Positions 44,647-56,838 of a stretch of 64,000 bases of DNA are shown here, piece by piece (position 1 is the stretch's first letter; each line of letters starts with the position of its first letter). The notes under the pieces are model-generated. The model was not told the origin of the DNA. It searched no databases and worked only from the letters and a program-made list of their open reading frames with translations. A program made the position numbers and the translations under genes. Where the stretch lies: assembly GCA_016617855.1 (NCBI GenBank), contig JAECUM010001143.1, positions 89,214-153,213 on the forward strand. Direction: 5' to 3'. This DNA comes from Megalonaias nervosa. Its lineage: Eukaryota; Mollusca; Bivalvia; Unionida; Unionidae.

Positions 44647-47298
44647 AGGCCTAAGGCTATAGCCATATTTTGCCTGTGATTTAATCCGGTTCTGCCTAGA
44701 GAGAACTGCTTACGGTTACATAGTAGAGACACAGACGTTTTAAAATAAATATGAAAATAAAATTGTAAAAATCGAATGTCACATACGTATTAGTCCAAAG
44801 CTACATATGCCCACGTATCTAATAAGCAAATCTCTCCATGACACAAGAAAATGTCAAAATCGTGACAAAAATGTGCAAACAGGCAAACTACCTACACGGG
44901 AATTGTTCCGAGCCGACAAGTGCAATCATAATTACATGTGTTTATGTCATCAGGTTTTACCTGGACAGGTTTGACGTCATCAAATTTTACCCGGTCACGT
45001 TTGGGTCAAAAGATGTACACATATTAGTCAAGACTAAGAAAAACAAAGGTACGGAAAATTGTGTATATTCCTCGTATGTATCGTATATAAAGAGCCCCAT
45101 TTTTCTGATGAGGAAACTCCAGTTTACGTACAAACAATTTGCCCACGAAGACAAAATTAAACTTAAAAAGCAAAGAATTAATACATTGCACGATTTATTC
45201 TATAGTTGAGAATTTGTCAGAAAAACAAAGCGGAATGCAGCCTTAGCTGCGACATATAACTGATTGAAACAAAACTATATGGTATTCGTCATAAGCGATG
45301 GGGAATTTTAAAGATGTACTAGATTCATCATCATTAGATTTCATGCCCGTATTGGAAACAGACATGGAAAGGTACGTATGAAATGGCATTACTACGGTAT
45401 TTTGCAAACGTAAGCACTATTTCTCAAATAAAGAAAAACATGTCTATGCAAACAAACCTGTATTACCAGTTATTCTATCAGATTTCAGAATGATCGAAGA
45501 AAAACAACAAATACCAAGCGCTACAACTTCTCACGTCTGTTTCTTTTTATTCAATATATCTACTTACTACGGGTTTCTTTTGCGACGTCAAAATATATCA
45601 AAATTTTTCCGCAATATTGTGTTAATTATATGTATGCAAACGATTTAATATTATTAAAAAAATTAAAAAATAGGGTGGAGTTTCATTACACTATCTTATT
45701 TTTATAAAGATCCGTACACACAAGCGACTGTCTGCATTGCTGAAAGCATGCGAAAATCTTCTTACATGAAATTGCAATTTGTATTAACCACACACACACA
45801 CACACACACCTCTGGTCACACATCCGAAATGTTTCTTCATATGTTAAAAAGCTCTAGGCAAGTAATATACTATTGTGTTTGCATTTTGTACGAATACAAT
45901 GCATGAAAGCTCGAGACATCTTCAAAATCGGGCCCAAATTTCACCAACATGTCATGAAGTAATAGTGTAGACTTCAGGTATATGATTTTTGCTCAGAATA
46001 AGGTCACATTATATCTCTAACAATTATATTGCTGGATTTTAGGCTTAAGTTTAAGCCCTGACTTAAAGAAGACCAGAAATTAAATGTTTCCTCTTATGTA
46101 TGTAATTCTCTACAAATTTTAATTTGAATGTAATGTTTATAAATTACATATCGTAGGCGGGTAGTGATTATACTGCGCGGAAGAGAAAACGATTCCGTAA
46201 ATTGCCGAGTTTTTCCGACCTTTGATGAGACGACAGATCACGTGGTCCCCTGACGCAATACTAGCCAGTCCTCGAATAAAAACAGAAACATAGCGAGCGA
46301 GACAGACAGGAGGAGACCAGATTTGGGTTGCACATTAAAAAGTTGAAACTGTTTCCGAGAGATGCTTATAACTATATCTGTTGAATTGTGTTAAGAATTT
46401 AAAAAAAACAATGTAATTTTAAAATAAATACTTATACATTGTGTGCTGTGCAAAAATGTGATAAGGATTAAGTGATGGTGCCGAATGTAAAAATTAAAAA
46501 TTTACCACAATGCAATAAATTCATTTAAGAAGGATGAGATTCAATCGTATTATATGTAAATGACATATTCATTACTTACCCCCAACACACCACCTAAGGA
46601 CTAATATTTTGAAAATATACATCCAACACTGAAACATTGAGAGATAATACTGAATTCTGGGCGAAGAGACTAGAACGGGTACCGACTTGTATGTGAAACA
46701 ATATCCATTACCGGGGAGGTGTAAAAGGCATTGAGAACGGTTTTGATCAGTCGTAACTTAAGCATCAGTTGTTTTTTTCTTCACCCCCCCCCCCCAAATC
46801 TGCAAAGCAGAAATCATAAGTAATTAATTTAAACATTAAGAAGCTTCCTTCTTATGGTTCAATTACAGTGTATTTTACATGCAGGCTACAGTTAGCTTAT
46901 TGACAAATCTGATAATATATACATGTCTGGTATAACAGTTTATGTACTGTACTGGTCAGTGCTCAAAGAAACAATTTTTTAGGCACAGGCCCCGGGCTGG
47001 TGACTTGAATGAACTCACAAGCCCTGACTGAAATTCCACAAGACCGGACAGTTCATACCTGTCAACTCTCAAGCCGGGAGAAAAACCTCCCGATTTTGGG
47101 GGTATTTCCACACCTACCTCCCGACCTAGTAATATCTCCAGATTTTTCGCAGAGAACTCCCGATTATTACATTATGTCAGTCAATTTCGTTTCTCAGAAA
47201 ATAAGCCCCCACCAAACCATACATAAATAGATATAACGTATGCAATCTACAGATGCCATATTCTATTTTATCACTTGTGAATATTGTAGTTATGAAAT
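44647..47298. other. No recognisable gene
   Basis: AT-rich. The 123-codon frame at 44838-45209 contains a 29-bp internal direct repeat (CATCA(G/A)(G/A)TTTTACC(T/C)GG) and a CRE at 44972-44979, but no motif. The region 46190-46340 is GC-richer with CACGTG and many GAGCGAG/GACAG triplets; it could be regulatory. At 47053-47170 a CATACCTGTCAACTCTC phrase resembles a MITE end, without a visible partner. Confidence 0.35.
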
Positions 47299-47442
47299 CA
47301 GTGCCGGATTTTGGCATAAGCTAAACAAGCTACAGCTTAGGGCCTCACAGTCTGAAGGAGTCTCTCAAATTTATTTTATACCAAATAGGGCCTCTACAGC
47401 TTCCCATAGCTTAGGGCCTCGCTATGTCTAAATCCGGCACTG
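47299..47442. mobile_element. Short MITE with CAGTGCCGGATTT termini
   Basis: 144 bp. It starts CAGTGCCGGATTTTGGC and ends GTCTAAATCCGGCACTG, giving about 13-bp inverted ends. Inside, AGCTTAGGGCCTC occurs twice. Flanking 8-mers TATGAAAT and GACGAAAT match 6 of 8, compatible with a hAT-type 8-bp duplication. Confidence 0.82.
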
Positions 47443-47450
47443 GACGAAAT

Positions 47451-48665
47451 AATTAATATCTCACGACAGTTTTTTCCTTCAGTAAATAGAATGTTAAGAT
47501 TAAATATTATTCACGCAAATTTCAGATTTTTTTTAAACCACTACAACAGTACTATAGTAAAAAAAAATAAAAAATATAAAATTGTCACCAAATAGCTTAA
47601 ATCCCAAGAATGATCACTGTCAATGCTGCAAACAAAATTGCATCTCCATTTCCGCCAAAGAAACTCGACCAGTTAACACCTGACAGTCCTCTACCGTATA
47701 TGTCAAGTTTAATAACCATGATTAAATTAAAAGAAGGAATAAAACAAAATATACCATGCAGTATATGTGCCCCCCCCCCAAAAAAAACTAATTCAGAATA
47801 AATATTTTCATTCAGTAAACAGTGTTACATGCCTTAAGACTTAAACCTAAGGAAATAAGGTGGGACATAAAACGTGGGAAAAACAGTAGCCACATGTACC
47901 TGTGACTGCAGATTTGAACTGTCAAAATGAAGTCCTATAGGCGTCGTAAGTTACAACAAAATAGGGAATCGTTTATTTGCCAATCAGTTTGCTGGTGCTT
48001 ACATACACACACTGTCGAACATGGTCCGAACGGCAGTCCTTTTCACAAGATAAATACAAGGATAAGGATTAACTGTTAATTAGTCACACTGGCTTTATTG
48101 CTTGTGTACTTAAGTCAAAACTGTAGCTATTTTGCAGTTTAGCCACAGCTGACCAGAATATGAAAAAAAGGGGCTTGTCCTGGGGGCTTATTAGGTGTAT
48201 CACGGGAGAATTGGCGCGTCCCATGAGCTCTCGCACATTGGGGCAAGGGGGTGGGGTCAACAGTCGCCTCCCCCCAATTTCTATTGTCAGCCAGTTAATG
48301 TTAAACTTTGATTTTATACCTGACCTCTTTTCTTTTAATCGCTGCTATTTAAACTGCCTAAGAGATAGTTTTATATCAGTTCCAATTACTACAGATTACC
48401 GTTTTACACATACTACATGTAACCGGCATAGACTGAAAGTTTTTTTGTTGTTGTTGTTTTTTTATATAATTTTTTTATGTTTTTTTTAAGATTACTGAAA
48501 ATTGTGTTTTCTCGAAACACGACTGTGTCAGGGGTTTAGAATCTTATTTTTAGCAAAGCTTCCATTTCATTAAAATCAGATCTCAGTTTCATCCAGGACG
48601 GCGGTGATTTGATTTAGATTGTGCCGTGTTATGGCTTGAAAATACATTTACTCATTTCCTCAGGC
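47451..48665. other. No recognisable gene
   Basis: AT-rich with mononucleotide runs (C9 at 47771). At 48571-48600 an ATTAAAATCAGATCTCAGTT phrase equals the terminus of MITE Q, so a solo fragment of that family is likely here. Confidence 0.4.
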
Positions 48666-48770
48666 AAACAATTTTTTTCGACAAGCCCGACGGGCACCTC
48701 GCTTTGAATACAGGATAGGCCCGAACTAAAATTAGAGGGACCCCGGGTGTCGGGCTATCGAATTTTGTTT
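48666..48770. mobile_element. Small MITE-like inverted repeat
   Basis: Left arm AAACAATTTTTTTCGACAAG, CCCGACGGGCACC; right arm GGGTGTCGGGCTATCGAATT, TTGTTT. The arms pair over about 30 bp with mismatches. Non-coding, 105 bp. Confidence 0.65.
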
Positions 48771-48826
48771 TAGCACTGCTGGTGTAGATTAAAGATCTGT
48801 GAATTGATTGTTGATTTTGTGGTCAC

Positions 48827-49158
48827 TTATTCGGCCTTTTGCCTATTTTCGTAACTCACACGTTTAGCACTTTTCCCTGGATTTAAAATATCCAACGGTA
48901 TGTCTGGAACAGCGCCAACATTTAGTCTTGGCCTAGCATTTGCGTATCTTAGAGAGGCCATTTTTTCAGGATCCCTCTCGTAACATTCCTTTGAGAAATG
49001 TAATGAGCACAGAGTGCTGTATGGTGTTTGAAATCGACTCGCTTGCAATAATGTATCCATACTTTCTTTATGTCCTTATCTTTTGGAAAAGATAAAAAAA
49101 ATTGTCCACAGCCTTTTCTTAATGTGCCATTGTACCCGTAAGCAACGCAAAACGGCAT
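48827..49158 (-). pseudogene. THAP zinc-finger domain gene, frameshifted
   Basis: On the minus strand the ATG at 49158 opens MPFCVAYGYNGT, the conserved start of a THAP domain (MP-x-x-C-x4-C). The second cysteine is replaced by Tyr. FPKDKDIKKVWIHYCKRVDF continues with the invariant Trp. The frame then fails. The rest of the domain, TLCSLHFSKECYERD (the C and H ligands) and GAVPDI (the AVPT box), is in the next frame, so one indel lies at about 49010-49035. THAP domains bind DNA through a C2CH zinc site and occur in transcription regulators and in P-element transposases. After the domain the frame ends at 48827. A perfect CRE lies 49 bp upstream of the ATG. No downstream transposase was seen. 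Confidence 0.8.
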
Positions 49159-50926
49159 TGTCTTTTACGCTGGCAACTGCCAGTCGGGATGCTGAAGTCG
49201 CTACTATGACGTCACATCACGAATGTAACCGAAGAGGCGCGGAAATTTTGCATATGAGGTCACGGAAATTCAGCGCCTTGAAGATATGCCAATATTTAAA
49301 TATTGACATTACGGTCGCAGATGATACTTCAGAATAAGGTTTTCTTCTATAGTGCTTTTATTATTATTCTATATTTCCATTGATTTCTGGTCAAATTTAA
49401 GTTCTACTTGTGAAATCCAAGTAAGGAGCCATGACTTCATATATTTGCTTATTATAGAATGATCATTTTGGTCCTTTTGTGGTGTGGTGTTCATGGTGTT
49501 GGTCATGGTGGTAGTAGAAATACGTGCATGGCAGAATGTGGCGGTGCGTTCCTGTCAGATATTTAACTTTCAACACAAAAACTTCGTAACTGAAAGCCTG
49601 AAAAATATATCAACATTGGGTCAATAGTCTTTTAATAGGTGCTTCACTGTGAAAGGAGTATAAATGAATGATGCCTTAATTCGAGTCAGAAACGTGTGGT
49701 AATGGATCTGTGTTTTAGATGTAACAATAAATGTATATCATATTTCACGAGGTGTGTAGCCACATATGATTGGTTACCATCCTTCCTATGAATTTAGACT
49801 TGGGTTGGTTTTTTTCGCCATCTAGTTGGGCATGTCTGTGCTTATGCTTCCTTCTTTGGAATTTATAATATCACGATTTCTTTATTATCGAATAAACGAG
49901 GATACGACAAATGCTGAATACATAAGTAGCCAAACTATAAAAGAGAATGAAACTAATTAAATCTGATTTCACGAGATGATGGGTGCGGTTGAACAAATAA
50001 AATATTGGAATGTGATATACTCAAGCCTCATTGTAAGAGGATCACGGTATCAAGGCAGAGGGCATTGGTGCGTGACTATTAAATTATGTCAGATTTTGAA
50101 GGGATGTAGCTGCATGAAAGACTTTGAAAAACGGAACCCCTACGCGTATTAGCAATGGCATTTATCTGACATTCCAAAGACTTTACAACAGCACAAATTA
50201 ACATTGTATGATATGCAAGACGTAAGAAGAAATACAGAGTTTCTATTCCTTATTTCCTATTTTTAAACATTTGCTTACCTAGAGAAAGGATTTTCCATAA
50301 TTAAAAATGAAATGAAAGTAAAGCACTGTTTGACTATTTAATGAATGGCTCTGTGTTGGCCATCTGTTCAGTTGTGACATGGAAGTCCATAGATTGCGGC
50401 CCCTGAAGCAGCCGTCTGTACATTCTCTGGCAACACTTTGATTGCTTATTATACCTAATGAACGGCAGTCTTTTCCATCGTGCTTTCTAGATCACATCAC
50501 AAAAATAAGTACATGAAAAGAGACGTCAATAAATATAAATACCGATGTTTTCTGAGGACCACAACAGAATGCTTTTATTATGTTCAAGTGATGTTAACTC
50601 TAACAAAAAATGTTATGTGCATCACATAATAACAGATTTTTCTGAAGATGCATGGATTTAAAATCTTCGATGTGCTTTTTCCTTGATAATACAACGGAGT
50701 TTGCTCAAAGCGTAAGATATATGTATAATATCGAGACACAATTTCTGCATATATTACATGCCCTTTTGCCAAGTGAACCAGGATAATAGTACACCTTACG
50801 AAGTGATTTACCGAGGTCGTTTACAACTTCTGAAGCGATAACTTTGAAGAACCGCTGAAATATATTTTGAGTGACTAAACAAACTCTACATACTACCCAT
50901 ATTTCCTAAAATACTCCTAAACAGCA

Positions 50927-50970
<44 letters not shown>

Positions 50971-52222
50971 CGAGACTAAGGTATATTATGTATCGGTTGA
51001 CAATATGCTTACTTGAGAAAGGTACTTTTTAAAACTTGCAAGCTGCGGTCTTATGATCTGCAAGCCAAGATATCTTTTATCTTTTTCGTTTCCTTTTTTT
51101 TCAGACATTAATAGGGCTATCTATCGATGCGAATGGTTTCATTCTGTTCAGATCTGCAAACATCAAGGGATTGCATTGTTAAATATGTTATGAAAATAAA
51201 GTTTGAAGCGGATATTTTTAATGACGGTTCCATACAACTCCGCCCCTTTATTATCGAGATCTATGACACAACGGAGATCTGACAAGCACAGATAAAAGTT
51301 CATGCTCTGTTGACCTTTGAAATTCTTTGTCCCATATATTAAGTAGTCTACAAGATTAAACACTGCATTGCTAGTTAGGAAGTTTTATAGTTACGATATG
51401 CTCCCAATAACGTTTATTACTTTCATAAATACGAAAGCCGAAGTTTTATCAGTGAATCAAAAGAGAAACATAAAATTTCCTTGTATCTGTGTCATCATAT
51501 AAACTTATTAATCTTGACTAAAATCAGACTGCGAGTTCTCTGAGAGAGAAAGAGTTATTTAGTCCAACGACTTCGTGTTAGTGATTTGCTCAGATATCCA
51601 GGTGAATAATTTGTGACCCTATTGTTACACTAATATAACCCTGATAATGTGCAAATCCAATAATTGCGCAAGATTTGACGTCACTGTATACAACATACTA
51701 TAGAGAATGCACTGTAGCTCTTGCTCAGTCATTTGCACTGGAGGATATTTGAGAACAAACCTTAATATTTTCGTCTGTAATTATCATCGGGTCCGGACCA
51801 GGACGATCAAAACAAGAACAATATTAGTGTGAAGAATACAGTCACGCGCAGGTAGCGTGGAAAGACTTTCGGTTGGTTCAGTAACGTAATCAGAATTTAA
51901 TTATCAGAGCATGACCGTGAGACCCAGTGCAACATAAGGAAAGAGTATACAGTATGTCCTTTTCAAGTAACGAGCAGCAATGTAGCATGTCATTGAAATA
52001 TGTACATTGTAGATAATGACTCAATTGAGAATATCCGATTCGAATCTATTTCTCGACACCCATTTATATTAATCCCTAAGTACAGAGACAACGTACGTGT
52101 CTACGGAACGGTTATTCTTAGTATATATGTGTGACACAAGAAAAAAATGAAAACTTTTATTCGAGTAATGTTGTTTTTTTGTTTTTTTATCGGAAGCTAC
52201 TAAGAATAATAATCATAAATGA
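49159..52222. other. No recognisable gene
   Basis: AT-rich single-copy looking sequence. CRE palindromes are at 49207-49214 and 51676-51683, and a (TC)n tract is at 50930-50966. ORFs are short and without motifs. Confidence 0.4.
50930..50966. repeat. (TC)n microsatellite
   Basis: About 18 TC units. Confidence 0.98.
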
Positions 52223-53023
52223 GCCGGCAATGGTTCTTGTCTTCTAATTTCCCCAAAATCTACTCAAGCCGGCAGTGATTCTTGTCTTCTATTTTCCCAA
52301 GAAATGTACTCAAGTTGGCAATGGTCCTTGTCTTCTATTTTCCCAAGAAATGTACTCAGGCCGGCAGTGGTTCATGTCCTCTATTTTCCCAAGAAATGTA
52401 CTCAAATCAACAATAATTCTTGTCCCCTATTTTCCCAATAATTTACTCAAGTTAACAATGGTCGATGTCCTCTATTTTCCCAATAATCTACTCAAGTCAA
52501 CAACGGTTCATGTCTTCTATTTTCCCATGAAGTCTACTCAAGCCGGCAGTGGTACGTACACTCTATTTTCCCAACAAATATACCCATGTCGGCAATGGTA
52601 CGTGCATACTATTTTCCCTAGAAATCTACAAAGCTGATAATGGCATGTACACTCTATTTTCCTGAGAAATCCACTCAAGCCGGCAAAGGTACGTATGCTC
52701 TATTTTCCAGAGAAATCTACACAAGCCGGCAATGGTACGTACACTCTATTTTCCCAAGAAATCTACCCACGTCAGCAATGATACGTGCACGATATTTTCC
52801 CAAGAAATGTACAAAGCTGACAATGGTACGCACACTCTATTTTCCCAAGAAATCTACCCATGTCGGCAATGGTACGTGCACGATATTTTCCCTAGAAATC
52901 TACAAAGCTGGCAATTGTACGTACACTCTATTTTCCCAAGAAATCTAACCATGTCGGCAATGGTGTCTGCACACTATTTTCCTTAGAAATGTACAAAGCT
53001 GGCAATGGTACTTACACTATTTT
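52223..53023. repeat. 46-bp minisatellite, left block of about 17 copies
   Basis: Unit of about 46 bp: GCCGGCAATGGTACGTACAC, TCTATTTTCCCAAGAAATCT, ACTCAA. Units differ by 10-20 percent and drift gradually, for example GTTCTTGTC early and GTACGTACA late. The period is 1 modulo 3, so every reading frame is visited and most are open, which explains the long spurious ORFs here. The block is interrupted by a MITE and resumes at 53275. Confidence 0.95.
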
Positions 53024-53274
53024 CAGTGGCGTCACTAGGGTTGGTGTCACTCAGTGCGGTAACTCATGGTGTCACCCCCATGGACCCCCTTCTTGCACAA
53101 AAATTCAAAAACTTTATAGACAGTCATGTGCGCTAATTCATGGTGTCACCCCCATAGACCTCCTTCCTGCACAAAAATTCACAAATTTTATAGACAGTCA
53201 TTTTGGTGTCATCCCTTCTGATGGTGTCACCCGGGGCGGTCCGCACCCCCCGCACCCTCCTAGTGACGCCACTG
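53024..53274. mobile_element. MITE inserted in the 46-bp minisatellite
   Basis: 251 bp. It begins CAGTGGCGTCACTAGGG and ends CCTAGTGACGCCACTG. An internal tandem duplication of about 90 bp carries ATGGTGTCACCCCCAT and TGCACAAAAATTCA twice. Flanks ACTATTTT (53016-53023) and GCTATTTT (53275-53282) match 7 of 8. Higher GC than the array. Superfamily not certain; the 8-bp duplication fits hAT. Confidence 0.9.
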
Positions 53275-53393
53275 GCTATTTTCCCAAGAAATCCACTCAA
53301 GCCTGCAATGGTACGTACATGCTATTTCCCAAGAAATCTACAAAGCTGGCAATGGTACGTACACTCTATTTTCCCCAAGAAATCTACATAAGG
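53275..53393. repeat. 46-bp minisatellite, right block of about 2.5 copies
   Basis: The array resumes with CTATTTTCCCAAGAAATCCA after the MITE and ends near CTACATAAGG. Confidence 0.95.
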
Positions 53394-54409
53394 CAAATCA
53401 TCCAACACATCAAAATTGGTGCTTATTCCTATAACCAATTCAGTGGTTATTTCGGCGGAAATGACCGAGCGATGTTTCGATATATATAGTAGCAGAAACA
53501 ACTCGTAAGAAAACGGATTCGCACGAATCACAAAGTGCCATGTGCTTCATAACAAATATTTTCTCTTCATTTACCATGGTTGTGATGCCATACATTGGTG
53601 TCTTGATAATTTTACAAAGGAATAATATGTATTTAGAGGAAAACAAAATGGCAAGAAGATGAATGTCGTTTTGCACGATGAAGAAATGCGATTAACAAAA
53701 TTGCATCAACCAGAATACATAATACGTATTGGAATCAATAAAAGATAGTTGACAGTTTTGATACTGCTTTTCTTTAATCAACACATAGTTTTAAAAGATT
53801 CACTATGCCAAAAACATTATCAATATTTGATTCATTATTTTGAAGCAACTTGCATATTCAAATGAAAACATTCCAAATCTTGCATGCTGTGTAATCAAAT
53901 TTCTTGAAAGAAAAAGTCCAAGAAGCTTGAATTTGGGTCCTTTTAGCCTTCGATAGATATATTACCGGATATATAAGACATTACAGTTTTCATTGTGTTT
54001 ATGTATCTCGTTTTGATTATTTTGTGTTGTGTATTCAATTATAGGCTACAGTTTATTTTTAAACAATGATCTTTTTGTGCTTAATTTCGTTTGGTAAATT
54101 ATAGAGCAAAAAGCAAAGAAAAAGACAAAAAAGGACAAAAGACATATGACATTCTCTTCTGGCACAAGACGAGAAGATAATGATAGCCAAACGCCCACCC
54201 CACCCTATCTCTTGTAAGCAAGTTTTGTGTGGGTAGACAGTCATACGCTTCTCCGCAACACAAGAGTTCACAAATGAGGAGAAAATTACAACATCAAGAA
54301 TTTGTTGAAGCAAATATGCCTCAAGACGAAATACCCATTTAAAAAATATTAACACAACAATAACCATGCATTTCACAAGCAGCGCGTGAGAAAATATGAT
54401 TGAATGACA
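53394..54409. other. No recognisable gene
   Basis: AT-rich. The minus-strand ORF at 54059-54442 (127 codons) runs into the foldback element terminus and lacks a motif. Confidence 0.4.
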
Positions 54410-55068
54410 TGAGGCGCCGTAGCTTCCAAAACGCTGGTCCAATCAGAACGTTGCCGTTGAAATTTTAATGTCATGTGTCCAGAATTCCAATTTCATATGT
54501 TGTATAAAAAAATGCTTGTCCTCAAAGTTTCATTTTCTACGTCGAGATTTTAGATTGTATCTGTTGAATTAAGCAGTAGTGGCTGAAAGTTATATTTTCT
54601 ATATCGAGGTTTTAGATTGTGTCGTTTGAATTACTCGGCGGTGGTTGAAATTGCAGTGTCATACGTCTAGAATTTCTAATTTACGTATTGGTTCAAACAA
54701 GGAGGCTGCTTCTCGTTGCCGTGAAATTCAACAGATGAAATCTAAATACTCGCCATATGAAATGGAAATTTCATCACAAACAGTTACATTCAACGTGTGA
54801 ATTAGGGATTCACGACATATGATATTGAAATTTCAACCACCGCTGTGTAATTCAAAATATACACTGTAAAACGTCGACATAGGAAATAGAACTTTAAACT
54901 ACCACAGTATAATTCAACATATCAAATTTAAAATCTTGATTTAGAAAATGGAACTTTAAGGACATGCAATTTGATCCAACACGTGATATTGGATTTCTCG
55001 GCCTACGACATCGAAATTTCAACTGCAACTTTCTCATTCGACCAGCTTTTGTCCGCTACGGCGCCTCA
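54410..55068. mobile_element. Foldback-type element, copy 1
   Basis: About 660 bp. The left end TGAGGCGCCGTAG then GCTGGTCCAATCAGAA is mirrored at the right by TTCGACCAGC and CTACGGCGCCTCA. Each arm holds short direct subrepeats: TTGAATTA-C-G(C/T)(A/G)GTGG(T/C)TGAAA and TCGAG(A/G)TTTTAGATTGT on the left, and the inverse TTTCAACCACCGCTGTGTAA and TAAAACGTCGACATAGGAAA on the right. Long inverted repeats made of direct subrepeats are the hallmark of foldback elements. Non-coding. Confidence 0.85.
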
Positions 55069-56838
55069 TAGAATGAAGAATGTGTAATACCACAATGTTT
55101 AGAATTTATAAGAAAATTTATTCAACAGCGGCAGCAATCGAAAGTGATTGGGAGAGGGAGAAATCATAGGGCCAGCTGACGAGGTCGCAGGCGAGCTAAA
55201 GAGAGATGGCGGGTGAACCTCAAAGAAGGCAGGGCGAGTTTAAGATACGTACACGAGCTGGAGAGATGTCAGGACGAGTAGAAGTGGGGGAGGGTAAAAA
55301 TCAGAAGACGAGCAGGAGAGGGCGTGATGACGTAAATCGAGCGAGTTGACCTAGACAGTATGGTGCCTGTTTTCAATAATCGGGTTGACCTTTCGCCTCT
55401 TAGCATGGTTAAATGCTACAAAAATGGTGTTGTAGGTGAAGATATGGAGAGAGAAAATGAACTGAATATATTTCTTTGTCATTCAGTGTTCGCTATTGGG
55501 CACTTTTTGATGAGATTATGGTAATTTTTGTCATTTATGTAGCTCATGCTCTTTTTCCCACTCTCACCAATAGAAAACATATAATGTAATGTCGTGTCCG
55601 CAGAATATGTGGTGTATGTGATGTTGCTTCTGGGCATACCAAATATTCAAGGTATACCTAACATGGACATACGCAATAATATTCAAGGTATGTATAACAG
55701 GTATATATATTTAGTTTTAATATTGATACAGGGCGCGAGTTTCTATTTCATTGTTAGATTTTTCAGGTTTTCTTGACAACCAGGACCTGTATGGAAATGT
55801 ACATTAAGCTTTATTTTTATTGGACATCCTTTTTTAAATTTACGTCTCTCCATGTCAGTAGGTATTTTATAAAATGCAGATTAACATTTTCGCATTGTAA
55901 TTTTAATATTATTTGTTATGGGCTTCAATTGGTTTGTTTTGTGATTTTATACCAAAAATAGACTACTGAACACGTTTCGGACCTCAGCTGGCAGTCGCGT
56001 GCAGAGAGAAATCATAAGCTCAATTACAGATAAATGCACTTTTACACTGTTGTCATTGTCTATATGCCATTTGAACCTACGTGGCCACGTCTTTTATTCC
56101 ATTCCCATGTATGATTTCTCTTTATAAGTTTATGAAAGCTACCCTTCAACCAAGGCTGCTAAAAATAGATTTACTGTTTGATCACTGAAACTGATAGCTA
56201 CGTAACTTAGACGATTTAGGACACTGCGCACATTCAGGTGTGCACAGAGTTGATACATCCACTTGATGACGAGTAGAATGATTGATCACATACAAAACTT
56301 CGCGATGCGATCAGTTCAATTACCATATTTTAACGCCCGAGTGTATGTAGGGAGAAGAGTGTACAAAATTTAAAAGGCACTCTAGTCAATACGGCACAAA
56401 GAGCTATAAATCGGAGTCTTTCATCTGACTTCAACTCGCCATCGATTCGTAGTAGATTAGTACAGGCCTATATACAGATCTTTTGAGTCATTGTTTTTTG
56501 AACATGGACGAGTCAGTATGACTGTCAATGGACTTTGTCAATAGGCGATCGTGGCTGAAAACTGAATATAAGAAAGGCTAGAGCTCTGCGACGTTACAAA
56601 AGTGATTATACAGAATAACAACAATGAAGAGAACCGTGGATATATCGACAGGGTCCTAGCCCGTAAGGGGGCCCGGGCCGAACAACATTTTTTAATTTTA
56701 TAAAAGAGAAATTTTGTTTGAACAAGAACTAGGAGAGGCCCTGGTGTTTCTTACCCCAGGGCCCGTGATCGCTCCTTACGGCCCTGAAAGCAAATAACAC
56801 TTGTTTAGTCCACAACTCTGAAAGACCTCTACCTAAAT
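55069..56838. other. No recognisable gene between the two foldback elements
   Basis: Includes a purine-rich GAG/GGAGAG segment at 55140-55330 and a short duplicated phrase ATATTCAAGGTAT(A/G)(C/T) at 55646-55695. ORFs at 55594-55961 show no motif. At 56640-56790 a GGGCCCG pair (56669 and 56757) flanks about 85 bp and may be another small inverted repeat. Confidence 0.4.

Noticed and set aside
44838..45209. 123-codon plus-strand ORF
   Set aside because: No motif, internal 29-bp direct repeat and AT-rich composition. The length is reachable by chance in 64 kb over six frames.
52989..53489. 166-codon plus-strand ORF, the longest in the window
   Set aside because: It runs through the 46-bp minisatellite and the inserted MITE. 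The frame is open because of the repeat unit, not because of a protein.
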